In this document: positions 30,778-39,462 of the stretch, piece after piece
How positions within the stretch are numbered: position 1 is the stretch's first letter
Layout of the letters: every line of letters starts with the position of its first letter
Source of the DNA: Rhizocola hellebori
Lineage (GTDB): Bacteria; Actinomycetota; Actinomycetes; Mycobacteriales; Micromonosporaceae
Direction of reading: 5' to 3'
Assembly: GCF_016862955.1 (NCBI RefSeq)
Contig: NZ_BONY01000044.1
Span: 1 to 64,000 of the forward strand
DNA: 64,000 nt
The notes under the pieces: model-generated
What the model was told of the DNA's origin: nothing
Databases searched by the model: none
Seen by the model: only the letters and a program-made list of their open reading frames with translations
Position numbers and translations under genes: made by a program

Positions 30778-31788
30778 ATGACCTCGGCCAGGCAGGCTGT
30801 GGGAGTGCGAGGTGCGAGACGGATCCTGATAGCCGTATTCGACGGCGTAGGGATGCTTGACGTGACCGGGCCGGCCGAGGTTTTCGCCGCCGCCTCACGG
30901 CTCGCCGGCCGGCGTGCGCACGGTTACCGGGTTGGGCTGGTCGCCGAGCAGACTGGTCCAATTAGGACATCAACCGGAATTCAGCTGATCGCCGACGAAA
31001 GCTGGGCCACCGTGACCGGCGCGGTGGACACCGTCATCGTGCCCGGCGGGCTGCAGCACGGCCTGAACGGGCCGCGCCCGGTCATCGACGCGAATCTGGT
31101 CGGCTGGCTGGCCGAGTCGTCGCCGCGGTGGCGGCGGGTCGCTTCGGTCTGCAGCGGCGCGCACATGCTTGCCGCGGCGGGCCTGCTCGATGGCCGCAAA
31201 GCCACCACCCACTGGTTTACCGCGCCCCTGCTGGCGCAGGAACATCCCGAGATCGAGGTCGATCCGGATCCCATCTTCGTCCGCGAGGGACGCATCTGGA
31301 CCAGTGCCGGGGTCAGTTCGGGCATGGATCTCGCGCTGGCGATGGTCGCCGATGACCACAGCGAGCAGCTGGCCCGCGAGGTGGCTCGCTGGCTGGTGAT
31401 GTACCTGCGCAGGCCCGGTCATCAAAGCCAGTTCAGCGCCGCACCGGCCGCCACCCCGCAACCGCGATCGCGAAAGATCCGGGATCTCCAGCATTGGGTG
31501 GTGGGCAACCTCGCCACCGACCTGTCGGTACCAGCCCTGGCCCGCCGCGCGCACATGAGCGAAAGACATTTCGCGCGGGTATTCGCCGAACAGACCGCAA
31601 CCACCCCGGCGTCCTTTGTGGAGGCGAGCCGCACCGAGGCGGCTCGCCGGTTGCTGGAGGAGACCGACGCGCCGATCGAAGTCGTCGCGACCCGATGCGG
31701 GTTCGGTTCTGCTGAAACGCTTTACCGCACTTTCCGGCGTCGTCTCGGCACCACACCCAATGAATACAGACATCGTTTCCGGCTCTAG
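30778..31788 (+). CDS. GlxA-type AraC-family regulator with DJ-1/PfpI domain
   Basis: 336 aa from ATG 30778; there is no clear ribosome site and GTG near 30799 is also possible. The N-terminal DJ-1/PfpI domain (about 15-195) contains DGVGMLDVTGPAEVF and ASVCSGAHMLAAAGLL with the nucleophile-elbow Cys. The C-terminus (about 235-336) has two AraC HTHs (LSVPALARRAHMSERHFAR, FGSAETLYRTFRRRLG). It is followed 8 bp later by an HD-domain hydrolase gene that it probably controls. Confidence 0.92.
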   Translation: MTSARQAVGVRGARRILIAVFDGVGMLDVTGPAEVFAAASRLAGRRAHGYRVGLVAEQTGPIRTSTGIQLIADESWATVTGAVDTVIVPGGLQHGLNGPRPVIDANLVGWLAESSPRWRRVASVCSGAHMLAAAGLLDGRKATTHWFTAPLLAQEHPEIEVDPDPIFVREGRIWTSAGVSSGMDLALAMVADDHSEQLAREVARWLVMYLRRPGHQSQFSAAPAATPQPRSRKIRDLQHWVVGNLATDLSVPALARRAHMSERHFARVFAEQTATTPASFVEASRTEAARRLLEETDAPIEVVATRCGFGSAETLYRTFRRRLGTTPNEYRHRFRL

Positions 31789-31796
31789 GAGCTCCC

Positions 31797-32396
31797 ATGA
31801 CCGCTGACATCCCCACCTTCCCCGACACGGCTCTGGCGCAGGCGGCGAACGCCTTTGTGCTCGGCTGCTCGCCGCTGCCGCTGGTGAACCATTGCCGTCG
31901 CACCTACCTGTTCGGCGCGGCTCTGCTCAACCAGGCCCACAAAAGCTTTGACACCGAAGCGTTTTACCTCGCCTCGATCCTGCACGACCTTGGTTTGACC
32001 GAGACTTGGGAAGACGGGGTCACCCCGTTCGAGAAGCGCGGCGCCGCGGTCGCGGCCGAGCAGCTGGCTCAGTGGGGCGCCGCGCCCGAGTTGACCAGCC
32101 TGGTGAAGGAGGCGATAGCGTTGCACCTCAAGGCTTCCACGGCGGAGGACCCGCGACCGGAGGTGGTCGGGGTCAGCATCGGCGCATCGGTCGACGTGCT
32201 CGGGCTACGCCTGGACGAGCTGCCCAAGCATTTCGTGGAACAGGCGTTGGAGCAGTATCCCCGGCTCGGGTTCAAGCAGTTGCTCAGCGAGCTGATCGAT
32301 CGCCAGACCGATCTCAAGCCCGGCTCCCGCATCGCCACCTACGTCAAACAATTCCACTTCAAGGACCTGGTCGCCGCTACCCCTTTCGATGACTAG
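31797..32396 (+). CDS. HD-domain protein, cyanamide-hydratase-like
   Basis: 199 aa from ATG 31797 (AGGAG 5 nt upstream). HD metal-binding motifs: NHCRRTYLFGA (first His), ASILHDLG (HD pair) and AIALHLKA. The pattern fits the cyanamide hydratase/HDDC2-like group, which hydrates cyanamide or related nitriles. It forms an operon with the GlxA-type regulator; DJ-1-family domains of this kind are related to isonitrile hydratases, so a nitrile or isonitrile signal would make sense. The substrate is inferred. Confidence 0.8.
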   Translation: MTADIPTFPDTALAQAANAFVLGCSPLPLVNHCRRTYLFGAALLNQAHKSFDTEAFYLASILHDLGLTETWEDGVTPFEKRGAAVAAEQLAQWGAAPELTSLVKEAIALHLKASTAEDPRPEVVGVSIGASVDVLGLRLDELPKHFVEQALEQYPRLGFKQLLSELIDRQTDLKPGSRIATYVKQFHFKDLVAATPFDD

Positions 32397-33291
32397 CGAT
32401 GAGCACTGCCAGCCCGTCGAGCAGCCGCTTCAGACCGAAGTCGAAAAGCGAGTCGAGATCGAGCGCCACATTGGAGGCGAGCATGATGCGCATCAACACT
32501 GAGCGCTCGGTCAGGCCGGGGATGGCCCGGATGGTGGATTCCTGAGTGACCATCCACTCGTCGTTGGTCAGGCCGGTGTCCTGTTCCGCCTCGGCTTCCG
32601 CCTCCAGGCTGGTCGCCAGCCCGCGCACATAGCTGAACAGCATGACGTGGATATGGATGATGGCCTCTTCGTCAAGGCCGAGCCCGTCCAGCGAGTTGAG
32701 CACCCAATCGGTGTATAGCAAGCCATTGGGCGCCATCTGTGGCCGGGTCAGCGACATGACCGAGGCCAGCCAGCGGTGCCGACGGAAAAGCGCCCACAGG
32801 AAACGGGCGGCCAGATCGAGGCTGTTGCGCCAGCCCTGCGGCGGGGGCGGTGGCGGGCTCTCCCCGAACGCGGCGTCAATCATGTGCAGGACCAGCTCAT
32901 CCTTGCCCCGGACGTAGCGGTAAAGCGACATCGTCGCGACGTTCAGCTCGGTGGCGATCCGGCGCATCGACAGGGCCGCGAAGCCTTCGGTATCGGCGAT
33001 CTGCATGGCCACGGCGACTATCCGAGCCCGGTCAAGCAGGCTGGGCGAGTCCACGTTGGCGGCCGCGAGCAGCTTCGCCTGACCGGCGACCACCGTGCCG
33101 ACCCCCGGTACGGCTTTGACCACGCCCTCCTGGCGCAGCACAGCCAGCGCTTTGGTGGCGGTGGCGATGGCCACCGACCATTGCGCCGTGATCTGTCGGG
33201 CCGACGGCACGCGCGCACCCGCCGCCAGCTCGCCGCTGGCTATCCGCTGCCGGATCTCGTCGGCGATCACTTGGTACGGGGGTTTCGCCAC
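32377..33291 (-). CDS. Chimeric GntR-TetR transcriptional regulator
   Basis: 304 aa from GTG 33291 (AGGAGG about 5 nt upstream). A GntR-type winged helix (about 1-68; YQVIADEIRQRIASGELAAG, RVPSARQITAQWSV) is fused to a complete TetR unit. The TetR HTH is at about 85-130 (VAMQIADTEGFAALSMRRIAT, VATMSLYRYVRGKDELV) and its C-terminal ligand domain at about 145-300. It diverges from the flavin monooxygenase gene and operator-like boxes lie between. A regulator with two DNA-binding domains could bridge two sites. The last 20 bp overlap the HD gene on the other strand. Confidence 0.9.
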   Translation of the reverse strand: MAKPPYQVIADEIRQRIASGELAAGARVPSARQITAQWSVAIATATKALAVLRQEGVVKAVPGVGTVVAGQAKLLAAANVDSPSLLDRARIVAVAMQIADTEGFAALSMRRIATELNVATMSLYRYVRGKDELVLHMIDAAFGESPPPPPPQGWRNSLDLAARFLWALFRRHRWLASVMSLTRPQMAPNGLLYTDWVLNSLDGLGLDEEAIIHIHVMLFSYVRGLATSLEAEAEAEQDTGLTNDEWMVTQESTIRAIPGLTERSVLMRIMLASNVALDLDSLFDFGLKRLLDGLAVLIASHRKG

Positions 33292-33308
33292 GGCTCCTCC
33301 TGCTTGCA

Positions 33309-33425
33309 GTACTAGTACACCGAGCCGGCCGACGTGGCCCGCTCCAAGCCGCTGTACTAGTACACATTGCGGGTGTTCCAGGGGCCTGCTTACGGTGTAC
33401 GCACCAGCTCGCATACAGCGTACAC
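33309..33425. promoter_or_regulatory. Operator cluster between chimeric regulator and monooxygenase
   Basis: GTACTAGTACAC occurs twice (33309-33320 and 33354-33365), 45 bp apart, each containing the perfect palindrome GTACTAGTAC. Further on, GTGTAC (33395-33400) and GTACAC (33420-33425) form an inverted pair around a 19-bp spacer. All lie in the 152-bp gap between the divergent genes. Two kinds of site would suit a regulator with two different HTH domains. Confidence 0.75.
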
Positions 33426-33443
33426 AACCAGCGGAGGTCCACC

Positions 33444-34634
33444 ATGCGCAACAGAACAGTACTCATCTCGGGCGCCAGCATCGCCGGCCCAGCCCTCGCC
33501 TTCTGGCTCCACAAACGGGGCTTCCAGCCGACCATCGTCGAGGTCGCTCCCGGCCTGCGGCCCGGCGGGCACGCCGTCGACATCCGCGGGGTGGCCCGCC
33601 GGGTAGTCGAGGAGATGGGCCTCATGCCGCAGATCCGCGCCGCGAGCGTGCCCGAACGCGGCTTCGCCCTGGTCGATAGACGTGGCAAGGTCAAGGCACG
33701 GCTGTCGGCCGAAGCCTTCGGCGGCGAGGGAATCGTCGCCGAAATCGAGATCATGCGGGGCGACCTCAGCGAAATCCTCTACCGCGCAACGGAAAGCTTC
33801 ACCGACTACATGTTCGGTGACCGGATCACCGCGCTCGACGAGGACGCCGAGGGCGTCAAGGTGACCTTCGCCAGCGGCACGGTGCGCGGCTTCGATCTGG
33901 TGATCGGCGCTGACGGCGTCCACTCCGGAGTGCGCGCGCTGGCCTTCGGGCCGGAAGAGGACTTCCTGCACTATCTCGGTGGCTATACCGCATACTTCAC
34001 CGTCCCCGATCCCGGCGACCTCGACGACTGGTTCCTCATGTTCAACGCCTCCGGCGGGCTCTGCGCCGGGATCCGGCCCGAACGCGGCAACACCGCGAAG
34101 GCCTCGCTCACCTTCGCCACCGAGACGCTTTCCTTTGACCGCAAGGACATCCAGGAACAGAAGGAGATCCTCGCCCGCACCTTCGCCGGCGTGGGCTGGC
34201 GGATTCCTCAGCTGCTGGCCGCCATGTGGGAAGCGCCCGACTTCTACTTCGACAGCATCTGCCAGGTGCATCTGCCGCAGTGGTCCCGGGGCCGGGTCGC
34301 CCTCGTCGGCGACGCCGCCCATTGTGGATCTCCGCTGTCCGGCCTCGGCACGAGCGCTTCTCTGATCGGGGCCTACGTGCTCGCGGGGGAGCTTGCGTCA
34401 GGTCGCGAGGATCACGAGGGGGCTTTTCACCGGTACCAAGAAGAAATGAAGCCCTTTATCCAGCAGGCCATGGAATTGCCGCCCGGCGGGATCAACGGGC
34501 TGGCGCCTAGATTCCAGTTCATGATTAGCCTCAGGAACCTGTCCATGCGCATGATGACCAGATGGCCGATGCGCGGCGTCATGGCCAGGCAGGCGGCGAA
34601 GTCCGGAGCCATTGCCCTCAAGCAATACGGCTGA
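33444..34634 (+). CDS. FAD-dependent monooxygenase, PHBH/TetX-like
   Basis: 396 aa from ATG 33444 (GGAGG 7 nt upstream). FAD motifs of class A flavoprotein monooxygenases are present: GASIAGPALAFWLHKRG (GxGxxG-like), DLVIGADGVHSGVR and GRVALVGDAAHCGSPLSG. It hydroxylates aromatic or polycyclic compounds with NAD(P)H; TetX-like members inactivate tetracyclines, others build metabolites. Divergent from the GntR-TetR regulator and followed 12 bp later by an acyl-CoA ligase gene, suggesting a small inducible catabolic or detoxification operon. Confidence 0.9.
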   Translation: MRNRTVLISGASIAGPALAFWLHKRGFQPTIVEVAPGLRPGGHAVDIRGVARRVVEEMGLMPQIRAASVPERGFALVDRRGKVKARLSAEAFGGEGIVAEIEIMRGDLSEILYRATESFTDYMFGDRITALDEDAEGVKVTFASGTVRGFDLVIGADGVHSGVRALAFGPEEDFLHYLGGYTAYFTVPDPGDLDDWFLMFNASGGLCAGIRPERGNTAKASLTFATETLSFDRKDIQEQKEILARTFAGVGWRIPQLLAAMWEAPDFYFDSICQVHLPQWSRGRVALVGDAAHCGSPLSGLGTSASLIGAYVLAGELASGREDHEGAFHRYQEEMKPFIQQAMELPPGGINGLAPRFQFMISLRNLSMRMMTRWPMRGVMARQAAKSGAIALKQYG

Positions 34635-34646
34635 TATGCATTCAGG

Positions 34647-36194
34647 ATGATTCGCAGCAGCTGGGCCGACGTCGAGATCCCCGAATCCACCGTGCATGAA
34701 CACGTCCTCGCCGGAGCTGCGGCGCGGGGCGATCACCCCGCACTCATCGATGGCCGCAACGGTCAGACGATGACCTATGCCGAGTTCGCCCACGGGGTTG
34801 ACCGGCTGGCCGCGGGCCTGGCCGCAGCGGGCCTGCGCCCCGGTGAAGTGCTGGCCCTGTTCAGCCCGAACACGTTGCTGTACCCGGTGGTCTTCCACGC
34901 CGCGCTCAAGGCCGGCGCCACGGTCACCACCGTCAACGCGCTCTCGACCGGCAAGGATCTCAGCGCCCAGCTGCGCGACTCAAACGCGCGTTTCCTGGTC
35001 ACCATCTCCGCGTTTCTCGACCGGGTGGAACAGGCCTCCGGTCAGGTCGAGCAGATCTTTCTTTGCGATTCCTTTGAGGGGTACCAAACAGTAGTCGGCC
35101 TGATGGGCAACGACCATCCAACGCCGAGTGTCGCAATCGATCCAAAGACGACGGTGGCCGTGCTGCCCTATTCCAGCGGCACCACGGGAGTGGCCAAGGG
35201 CGTCATGCTCACCCACCGCAACCTCGTGGCCAACCTCGCCCAGTTCCAGCCCGTCATCGCCTACACCCCACAAGACCGGGTGATCGCGGTGCTGCCCTTC
35301 TTCCACATCTACGGCCTGACCGCGGTCATGAACGCGGCCCTGGCCGCGGGCGCCACCATCGTCGTGCTCCCCCGTTTCGACCTCAACGAATTCCTCGGTG
35401 CCCTTGCGCAGCAACGGGTTACCCGGGTGCTGGTGGCCCCGCCGATCGTGCTGGCCCTCGCCAAGCACCCGGCCGTCGCCGAACACGACCTTTCCAGCCT
35501 GCAGTGGGTCATGTCCGGTGCGGCCCCCCTCGACGGCGATCTCGCCGCGGCCTGCGCCGAGCGGCTCGGCTGCGCCGTGCAACAGGGCTACGGCATGACC
35601 GAGCTGTCGCCGGTCTCCCACGCCCAGCCCTTCGGCACCGCCTCGGCGAAACCCGGCTCGATCGGCGGCCTGCTGCCCAACACCGAAGCCCGTGTCGTCG
35701 ACGTGGCCACCGGCGCAGACCTCGGCCCTGGCCAGCCGGGCGAGCTTCTCGTACGCGGCCCCCAGGTGATGCTCGGCTACCTCGGAAAATCCGCGGAGAC
35801 CGCAAGCACCATCGACGCCGAAGGCTGGCTGCACACAGGCGATCTGGCGCTCGTCGACGCCGAGGGCGACTTCTTCATCGTCGATAGGGTCAAGGAGCTC
35901 ATCAAATACAAGGGTTACCAGGTCCCGCCGGCCGAGCTGGAGGCTGTGCTGCTGGCCCACCCCGGCATCGCCGACGCGGCCGTGGTCGCCGGCCACGACG
36001 CCACCGGCGAGGAGATCCCGCACGCCTTCGTCGCGCTCGCCCCGGCCAGCACCCTGTCCGCCGAGGACATCATGTCCTACGTGGCCGAAAGAGTGGCCCC
36101 GTACAAGAAGGTACGTGCAGTGTCCTTTGTGGACACCATTCCCAAATCCGCCTCCGGCAAAATCCTCCGCAAAGACCTCCGCGCCACCCTCTAA
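34647..36194 (+). CDS. Acyl-CoA synthetase, 4-coumarate-CoA ligase type
   Basis: 515 aa. ANL-superfamily motifs are in order: SSGTTGVAKGVMLTH (A3, about 180), GYGMTELSPVSH (A5, about 310), GWLHTGDLALVD (A7), VDRVKELIKYKGYQVPPAELE (A8) and the C-terminal catalytic Lys in PKSASGKILRKDL (A10). It activates a carboxylic acid (aryl-, cinnamoyl- or fatty acid) to its CoA thioester via the adenylate. It shares an operon with the monooxygenase, so an aromatic acid is a reasonable guess. Confidence 0.92.
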   Translation: MIRSSWADVEIPESTVHEHVLAGAAARGDHPALIDGRNGQTMTYAEFAHGVDRLAAGLAAAGLRPGEVLALFSPNTLLYPVVFHAALKAGATVTTVNALSTGKDLSAQLRDSNARFLVTISAFLDRVEQASGQVEQIFLCDSFEGYQTVVGLMGNDHPTPSVAIDPKTTVAVLPYSSGTTGVAKGVMLTHRNLVANLAQFQPVIAYTPQDRVIAVLPFFHIYGLTAVMNAALAAGATIVVLPRFDLNEFLGALAQQRVTRVLVAPPIVLALAKHPAVAEHDLSSLQWVMSGAAPLDGDLAAACAERLGCAVQQGYGMTELSPVSHAQPFGTASAKPGSIGGLLPNTEARVVDVATGADLGPGQPGELLVRGPQVMLGYLGKSAETASTIDAEGWLHTGDLALVDAEGDFFIVDRVKELIKYKGYQVPPAELEAVLLAHPGIADAAVVAGHDATGEEIPHAFVALAPASTLSAEDIMSYVAERVAPYKKVRAVSFVDTIPKSASGKILRKDLRATL

Positions 36195-36252
36195 AACTGT
36201 CACCCCACCGTGCTTCACTGTCCCCATCAAGCACACGGGGAGGTTGACACAG

Positions 36253-36503
36253 ATGGACGAGCAACGTGTCAAGGATGAGTTCACCCGGATGGACCTCACG
36301 GCCAAGGTCAGCCGCTCGAGGACCATATCGCTGTGCTGCACGCACTATGGCGCACTGAGTACGAGGACGACATCGCAGAGATCCGCGCCTGGGCGGAGGA
36401 GGCTGAGGCCAAGGGTTGGGTTGACTCGGCGCGCCGCCACCGCGAGCACCTGGCGAGGCTCGACGCCCTCGAGAAGCCTTGGGAGCAGAAGCGGGCGACG
36501 TGA
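36253..36503 (+). pseudogene. Small soluble protein gene, frameshifted
   Basis: ATG 36253 has GGGGAGG 9 nt upstream and opens a frame MDEQRVKDEFTRMDLTAKVSR with high GC at third positions. At CTCGAG (36315-36320) the coding signal moves to the -1 frame and continues LEDHIAVLHALWRTEYEDD to the stop at 36501-36503, ending EKPWEQKRAT. Restoring one base gives about 84 aa of Glu/Arg-rich helical protein. The unrestored frame gives low-quality sequence. Decay, a base-call error or programmed -1 shifting could explain it. Family unknown. Confidence 0.65.
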
Positions 36504-36574
36504 GGCGAGTGTTTTCCTGATCGTCGACGTCGTGGGGTGGTGCTGGTCACCGGTGAGTACTTAGATGTAGGTCT

Positions 36575-36747
36575 ATGAGTGAACACTCCCATCACCACCA
36601 CTGCCACCACGATCACCCCGCGCCCGCGGCCCACGAGGTCAACTATGGGTTCGTCGGGCTGGACACCTCGAGGCTGGGCTAGACGTGGCGGCGCTGACCG
36701 ATCACGCCACCCTGTTCGCGATCGCGGGTCTGTGGTTGCAGCCATAA
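36575..36747 (+). pseudogene. His-rich small protein gene, frameshifted
   Basis: ATG 36575 opens a frame starting MSEHSHHHHCHHDH, a likely metal-binding head with eight His and one Cys, and reaches TAG at 36680 after 35 codons. Reading in the -1 frame from CTCGAG (36667-36672) gives LEAGLDVAALTDHATLF and ends GLWLQP at TAA 36745-36747. The joined product would be about 57 aa. No family recognised; metal storage or sensing is a guess from composition. The break resembles that in the preceding gene. Confidence 0.5.
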
Positions 36748-36754
36748 GGAAAAT

Positions 36755-36781
36755 GGCCCGGCTCCATTTCGGAGCCGGGCC
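36755..36781. terminator. Bidirectional intrinsic terminator
   Basis: GGCCCGGCTCC (36755-36765) and GGAGCCGGGCC (36771-36781) form a perfect 11-bp stem with a 5-nt loop. TTTT follows on the plus strand, and ATTTTCC follows on the minus strand. It separates the small plus-strand genes from the convergent beta-helix enzyme gene. Confidence 0.9.
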
Positions 36782-36788
36782 GCTTTTC

Positions 36789-38804
36789 TCACCAGGGTGA
36801 TGGTGCAGGGGGTACCACAATCGGCGGGCGGTCGTTGCAGGTGATGGTGTTTGGCAGTTGCCAGGAGCCGAACCACGGACCCGTGGTTCCGCCACCATCG
36901 TTGCCACCCAGATCGGTCAGCGAGAACTCCGAGCCGGTGGCCGGCCAGTTGAACGACCCACAGTTGTTGATGCCAACGGCACCCACGTTGCGGGCGTCCA
37001 CGTTCTCGAACGAGGCCGAACCGGCTACGCGTGCGCTGACCACCGAGGTGCCGGTGCCGTCGACCCGGACGTCCTTGAAGTGGACGTTCGAGATCGAGAC
37101 CAGGTCCTTCACCGGCCAGTCGGAGACCAGCATGATCGCGTTGTAGGTGTTGTCGAGGAAGTGATTCCCGACCACCTGCGTGTTCGCGTCGATGTTGCGA
37201 TCCAGTGCGTAGAGCCAGATCGCGCCGAGCCCGATGTTCCAGTTCAGCTCGAACGTGCCGGCCCGGACGGTGGTGTTGTCCTTGAGCAGGATCGTCCCAC
37301 CGAACGGTTCCGCCCCGAACCGTGATCCGACGTGAAGACCACTGCCTTCGCGGATCGGGTCGGCCACCAGATTGCTGGAGACGGTGAGGTCCGATCCGCC
37401 GTAGAGCGCGATGCCGTTGGCCAGCACCGGGGTCTGCACCGTGTTGTGGTCGAACGTGTTGTTCGAGTTCGTCACGGGCTGCGCCCACATGGCCAGGCCA
37501 TCGTCACCGGTGTTGCGTACGAAGTTGTTGGCTACCAACGAATTGGTGACGCCACCGTGGAAGTTCAGCCCGTCGCCGATCTGGTCGGCGATGATGCTGT
37601 TGGTGACCTTCACGTTGTTCATCGGACCGTCGAACCAGAGGCCGACCTTCGTGTGGTGGATGTAGAGGCCGTCGATGGTGGAGTCGCTCATCGCGCCACC
37701 GATCCCGTTCACCTGATCGTCGTCGATGCGCTCGCGCACGTCGCCTTCGATCGTGAAACCGGAGAGGTGCACGTTGCTGCTGCCGCCATCGGCGACATAC
37801 TTGCCGTAGAAGCCGACCCCGGTGTGGATCGACTTGTCGGGCAACGGCGCGGGCAGGGTTACCTGCTTGCCTTTGATGATGGTGTACCAGTTACCGGCGC
37901 CTTTGACCGTCACGTTGTCAACGACGATGTGACGGTTCACCTGATACGTGCCGGGCGGAATGTAGACCTCGAGGTGCCAGCGCTTCGCGAAGGCGATCGC
38001 ACGGTCGATGGCGTCGGAGGACTCGCGCTGGCCCGTCGGGTCGGCTCCGAACAGCAGCACGTTGGCTGCCACGAGGTTCACATAGGGCAGCCCGACCAGC
38101 TCGGAATCGAGAAGATCGATGACTGTCCACGCGGCGTTGCTGCCTGCCGGGGCGGTCAGCCGCACCCTGTCGCCCGCCTTGTACGTCTTGCCGAGCAGCA
38201 GCCGCTGTTCGTCATAGAAGTGGGTCGGGCGGAAAGGCTTGGCGAACACCGGCGCCGGCGTGGTGAACGCCGGTACACACGCGCATTCGGTGACCCACCA
38301 ATCCGGATGGAGCAGATCGGCGTTGGGGTCGTTGGCGAACGGATACTGGTTGTAGAGCCACGCGAACTGCGACGTGAGCGTCATTGTCTTTCGGTTCTTG
38401 CCGTTGACGCTGACATCGAGTGGCGCGGTGATACCCCCACCGTTCGGCGCGTCCGGAAGGCTGTAGCGGACAGTGATCGCGTTGGCCGCCTGCGGCAGCG
38501 TGAACTCGACATACTGCCCCGGCAACAGCTTTACCGCGGAACGGCCGGAAGCCTCGGCCGGCAAGGTGTATGCCGTGCGGTCGGGCCCGATGACCGTGCC
38601 GTTGGTCGCCGCCTTCTCCGCTTCCTGCTCGAGGAAGCTGACGCTCGCACCGCGCCCGGCGACCAGCGCCGGATCAAGTGCGGCTCGTGTCACCGCGGGA
38701 TTGGCGGGCGCGCTGGGGCTGGCGTTGGCGCTGCCAGCCACGCCGACGACCACGACCGAAGCCGTGGCGAGGGCGATGGTGAATTGGTTGATGTTCTTGA
38801 ACAT
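36789..38804 (-). CDS. Secreted right-handed beta-helix glycan-active enzyme (GH87/mycodextranase-like)
   Basis: 671 aa from ATG 38804, followed by a signal peptide (about 1-28, ending SANAS). An N-terminal module (about 50-130, VSFLEQEAEKAATNG, KLLPGQYVEFTLPQAAN) looks like a carbohydrate-binding beta-sandwich. The rest has the pectate-lyase-like helix pattern: ADPTGQRESSDAIDRAIAFA, VYIPPGTYQVNRHIVV, VKGAGNWYTIIKG, then many N-rich coils. The combination resembles GH87 alpha-1,3-glucanases; GH55 or a polysaccharide lyase cannot be excluded. It probably degrades fungal or bacterial glycans, in keeping with the cellulases of this window. Confidence 0.75.
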   Translation of the reverse strand: MFKNINQFTIALATASVVVVGVAGSANASPSAPANPAVTRAALDPALVAGRGASVSFLEQEAEKAATNGTVIGPDRTAYTLPAEASGRSAVKLLPGQYVEFTLPQAANAITVRYSLPDAPNGGGITAPLDVSVNGKNRKTMTLTSQFAWLYNQYPFANDPNADLLHPDWWVTECACVPAFTTPAPVFAKPFRPTHFYDEQRLLLGKTYKAGDRVRLTAPAGSNAAWTVIDLLDSELVGLPYVNLVAANVLLFGADPTGQRESSDAIDRAIAFAKRWHLEVYIPPGTYQVNRHIVVDNVTVKGAGNWYTIIKGKQVTLPAPLPDKSIHTGVGFYGKYVADGGSSNVHLSGFTIEGDVRERIDDDQVNGIGGAMSDSTIDGLYIHHTKVGLWFDGPMNNVKVTNSIIADQIGDGLNFHGGVTNSLVANNFVRNTGDDGLAMWAQPVTNSNNTFDHNTVQTPVLANGIALYGGSDLTVSSNLVADPIREGSGLHVGSRFGAEPFGGTILLKDNTTVRAGTFELNWNIGLGAIWLYALDRNIDANTQVVGNHFLDNTYNAIMLVSDWPVKDLVSISNVHFKDVRVDGTGTSVVSARVAGSASFENVDARNVGAVGINNCGSFNWPATGSEFSLTDLGGNDGGGTTGPWFGSWQLPNTITCNDRPPIVVPPAPSPW

Positions 38805-38961
38805 CGAGTGACTCGTTTCTCTCGGAAGAGATTGAGGTGACCCTAGGCTTCCGGACATCGTCCCGCAAGATGTTTGAAACAATCTCGTCAGATTTATTCG
38901 ACGTTCAGTCTCCTTCTTGCACGATTGCTTCCGGAATGGAACGCCCGTCTACCATCGTCAA

Positions 38962-39462
38962 GTGCTCCCCGACGTCATCGCTCCCCGGCTGCGCGTTCTG
39001 TTTTGCGGCATCAACCCCGGCCTGATGTCGGAGGCGACCGGCCACCACTTCGCCCGTCCCGGCAACCGATTCTGGCCCGCTCTGCACCAAAGCGGCTTTA
39101 CTCCCGCTCAGTTGCGCCCTTCACAACAAAGCAGTCTTCTCGGGTACCAAATAGGAATAACGAATGTCGTAGACCGCCCCAGCGCGCGAGCCGACGAGCT
39201 CACCCGCGAAGAGCTCATCGCGGGCGGCCGGCTGCTGGTGGCCAAGGTCGGCAAGTTCGCGCCATCGTGGCTGGCGGTGCTGGGCGTCGGCGCCTATCGT
39301 TCCGCCTTCGCCGCGCCCCGCGCGCAGGTCGGCGAGCAGGCACAAGCCATCGGCCAAACGCGGGTCTGGGTCTTACCCAACCCAAGCGGCCTTAACGCCC
39401 ACTACACGCTGCCGCGCCTCGTCGACGAGTTCGCCGCGTTGCGGGAGAAGGCGTTCAGCTGA
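38962..39462 (+). CDS. mug: G/U mismatch-specific DNA glycosylase (Mug type)
   Basis: 166 aa from GTG 38962, close to the usual size (168 aa in E. coli). Motif 1 VLFCGINPGLMSEATGHHFA and GNRFWPALHQSGFT, and the motif LPNPSGLNAHY near the C-terminus, are diagnostic for the TDG/Mug branch of uracil-DNA glycosylases. The enzyme removes U or T opposite G in double-stranded DNA. No ribosome site is obvious. Its stop overlaps the LLM gene on the opposite strand by 8 bp. Confidence 0.9.
   Translation: MLPDVIAPRLRVLFCGINPGLMSEATGHHFARPGNRFWPALHQSGFTPAQLRPSQQSSLLGYQIGITNVVDRPSARADELTREELIAGGRLLVAKVGKFAPSWLAVLGVGAYRSAFAAPRAQVGEQAQAIGQTRVWVLPNPSGLNAHYTLPRLVDEFAALREKAFS

Noticed and set aside
36575-36747. 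His-rich peptide as an intact 35-aa metal-binding protein
   Set aside because: Possible, but the protein-like continuation in the -1 frame makes a frameshifted longer gene more likely.
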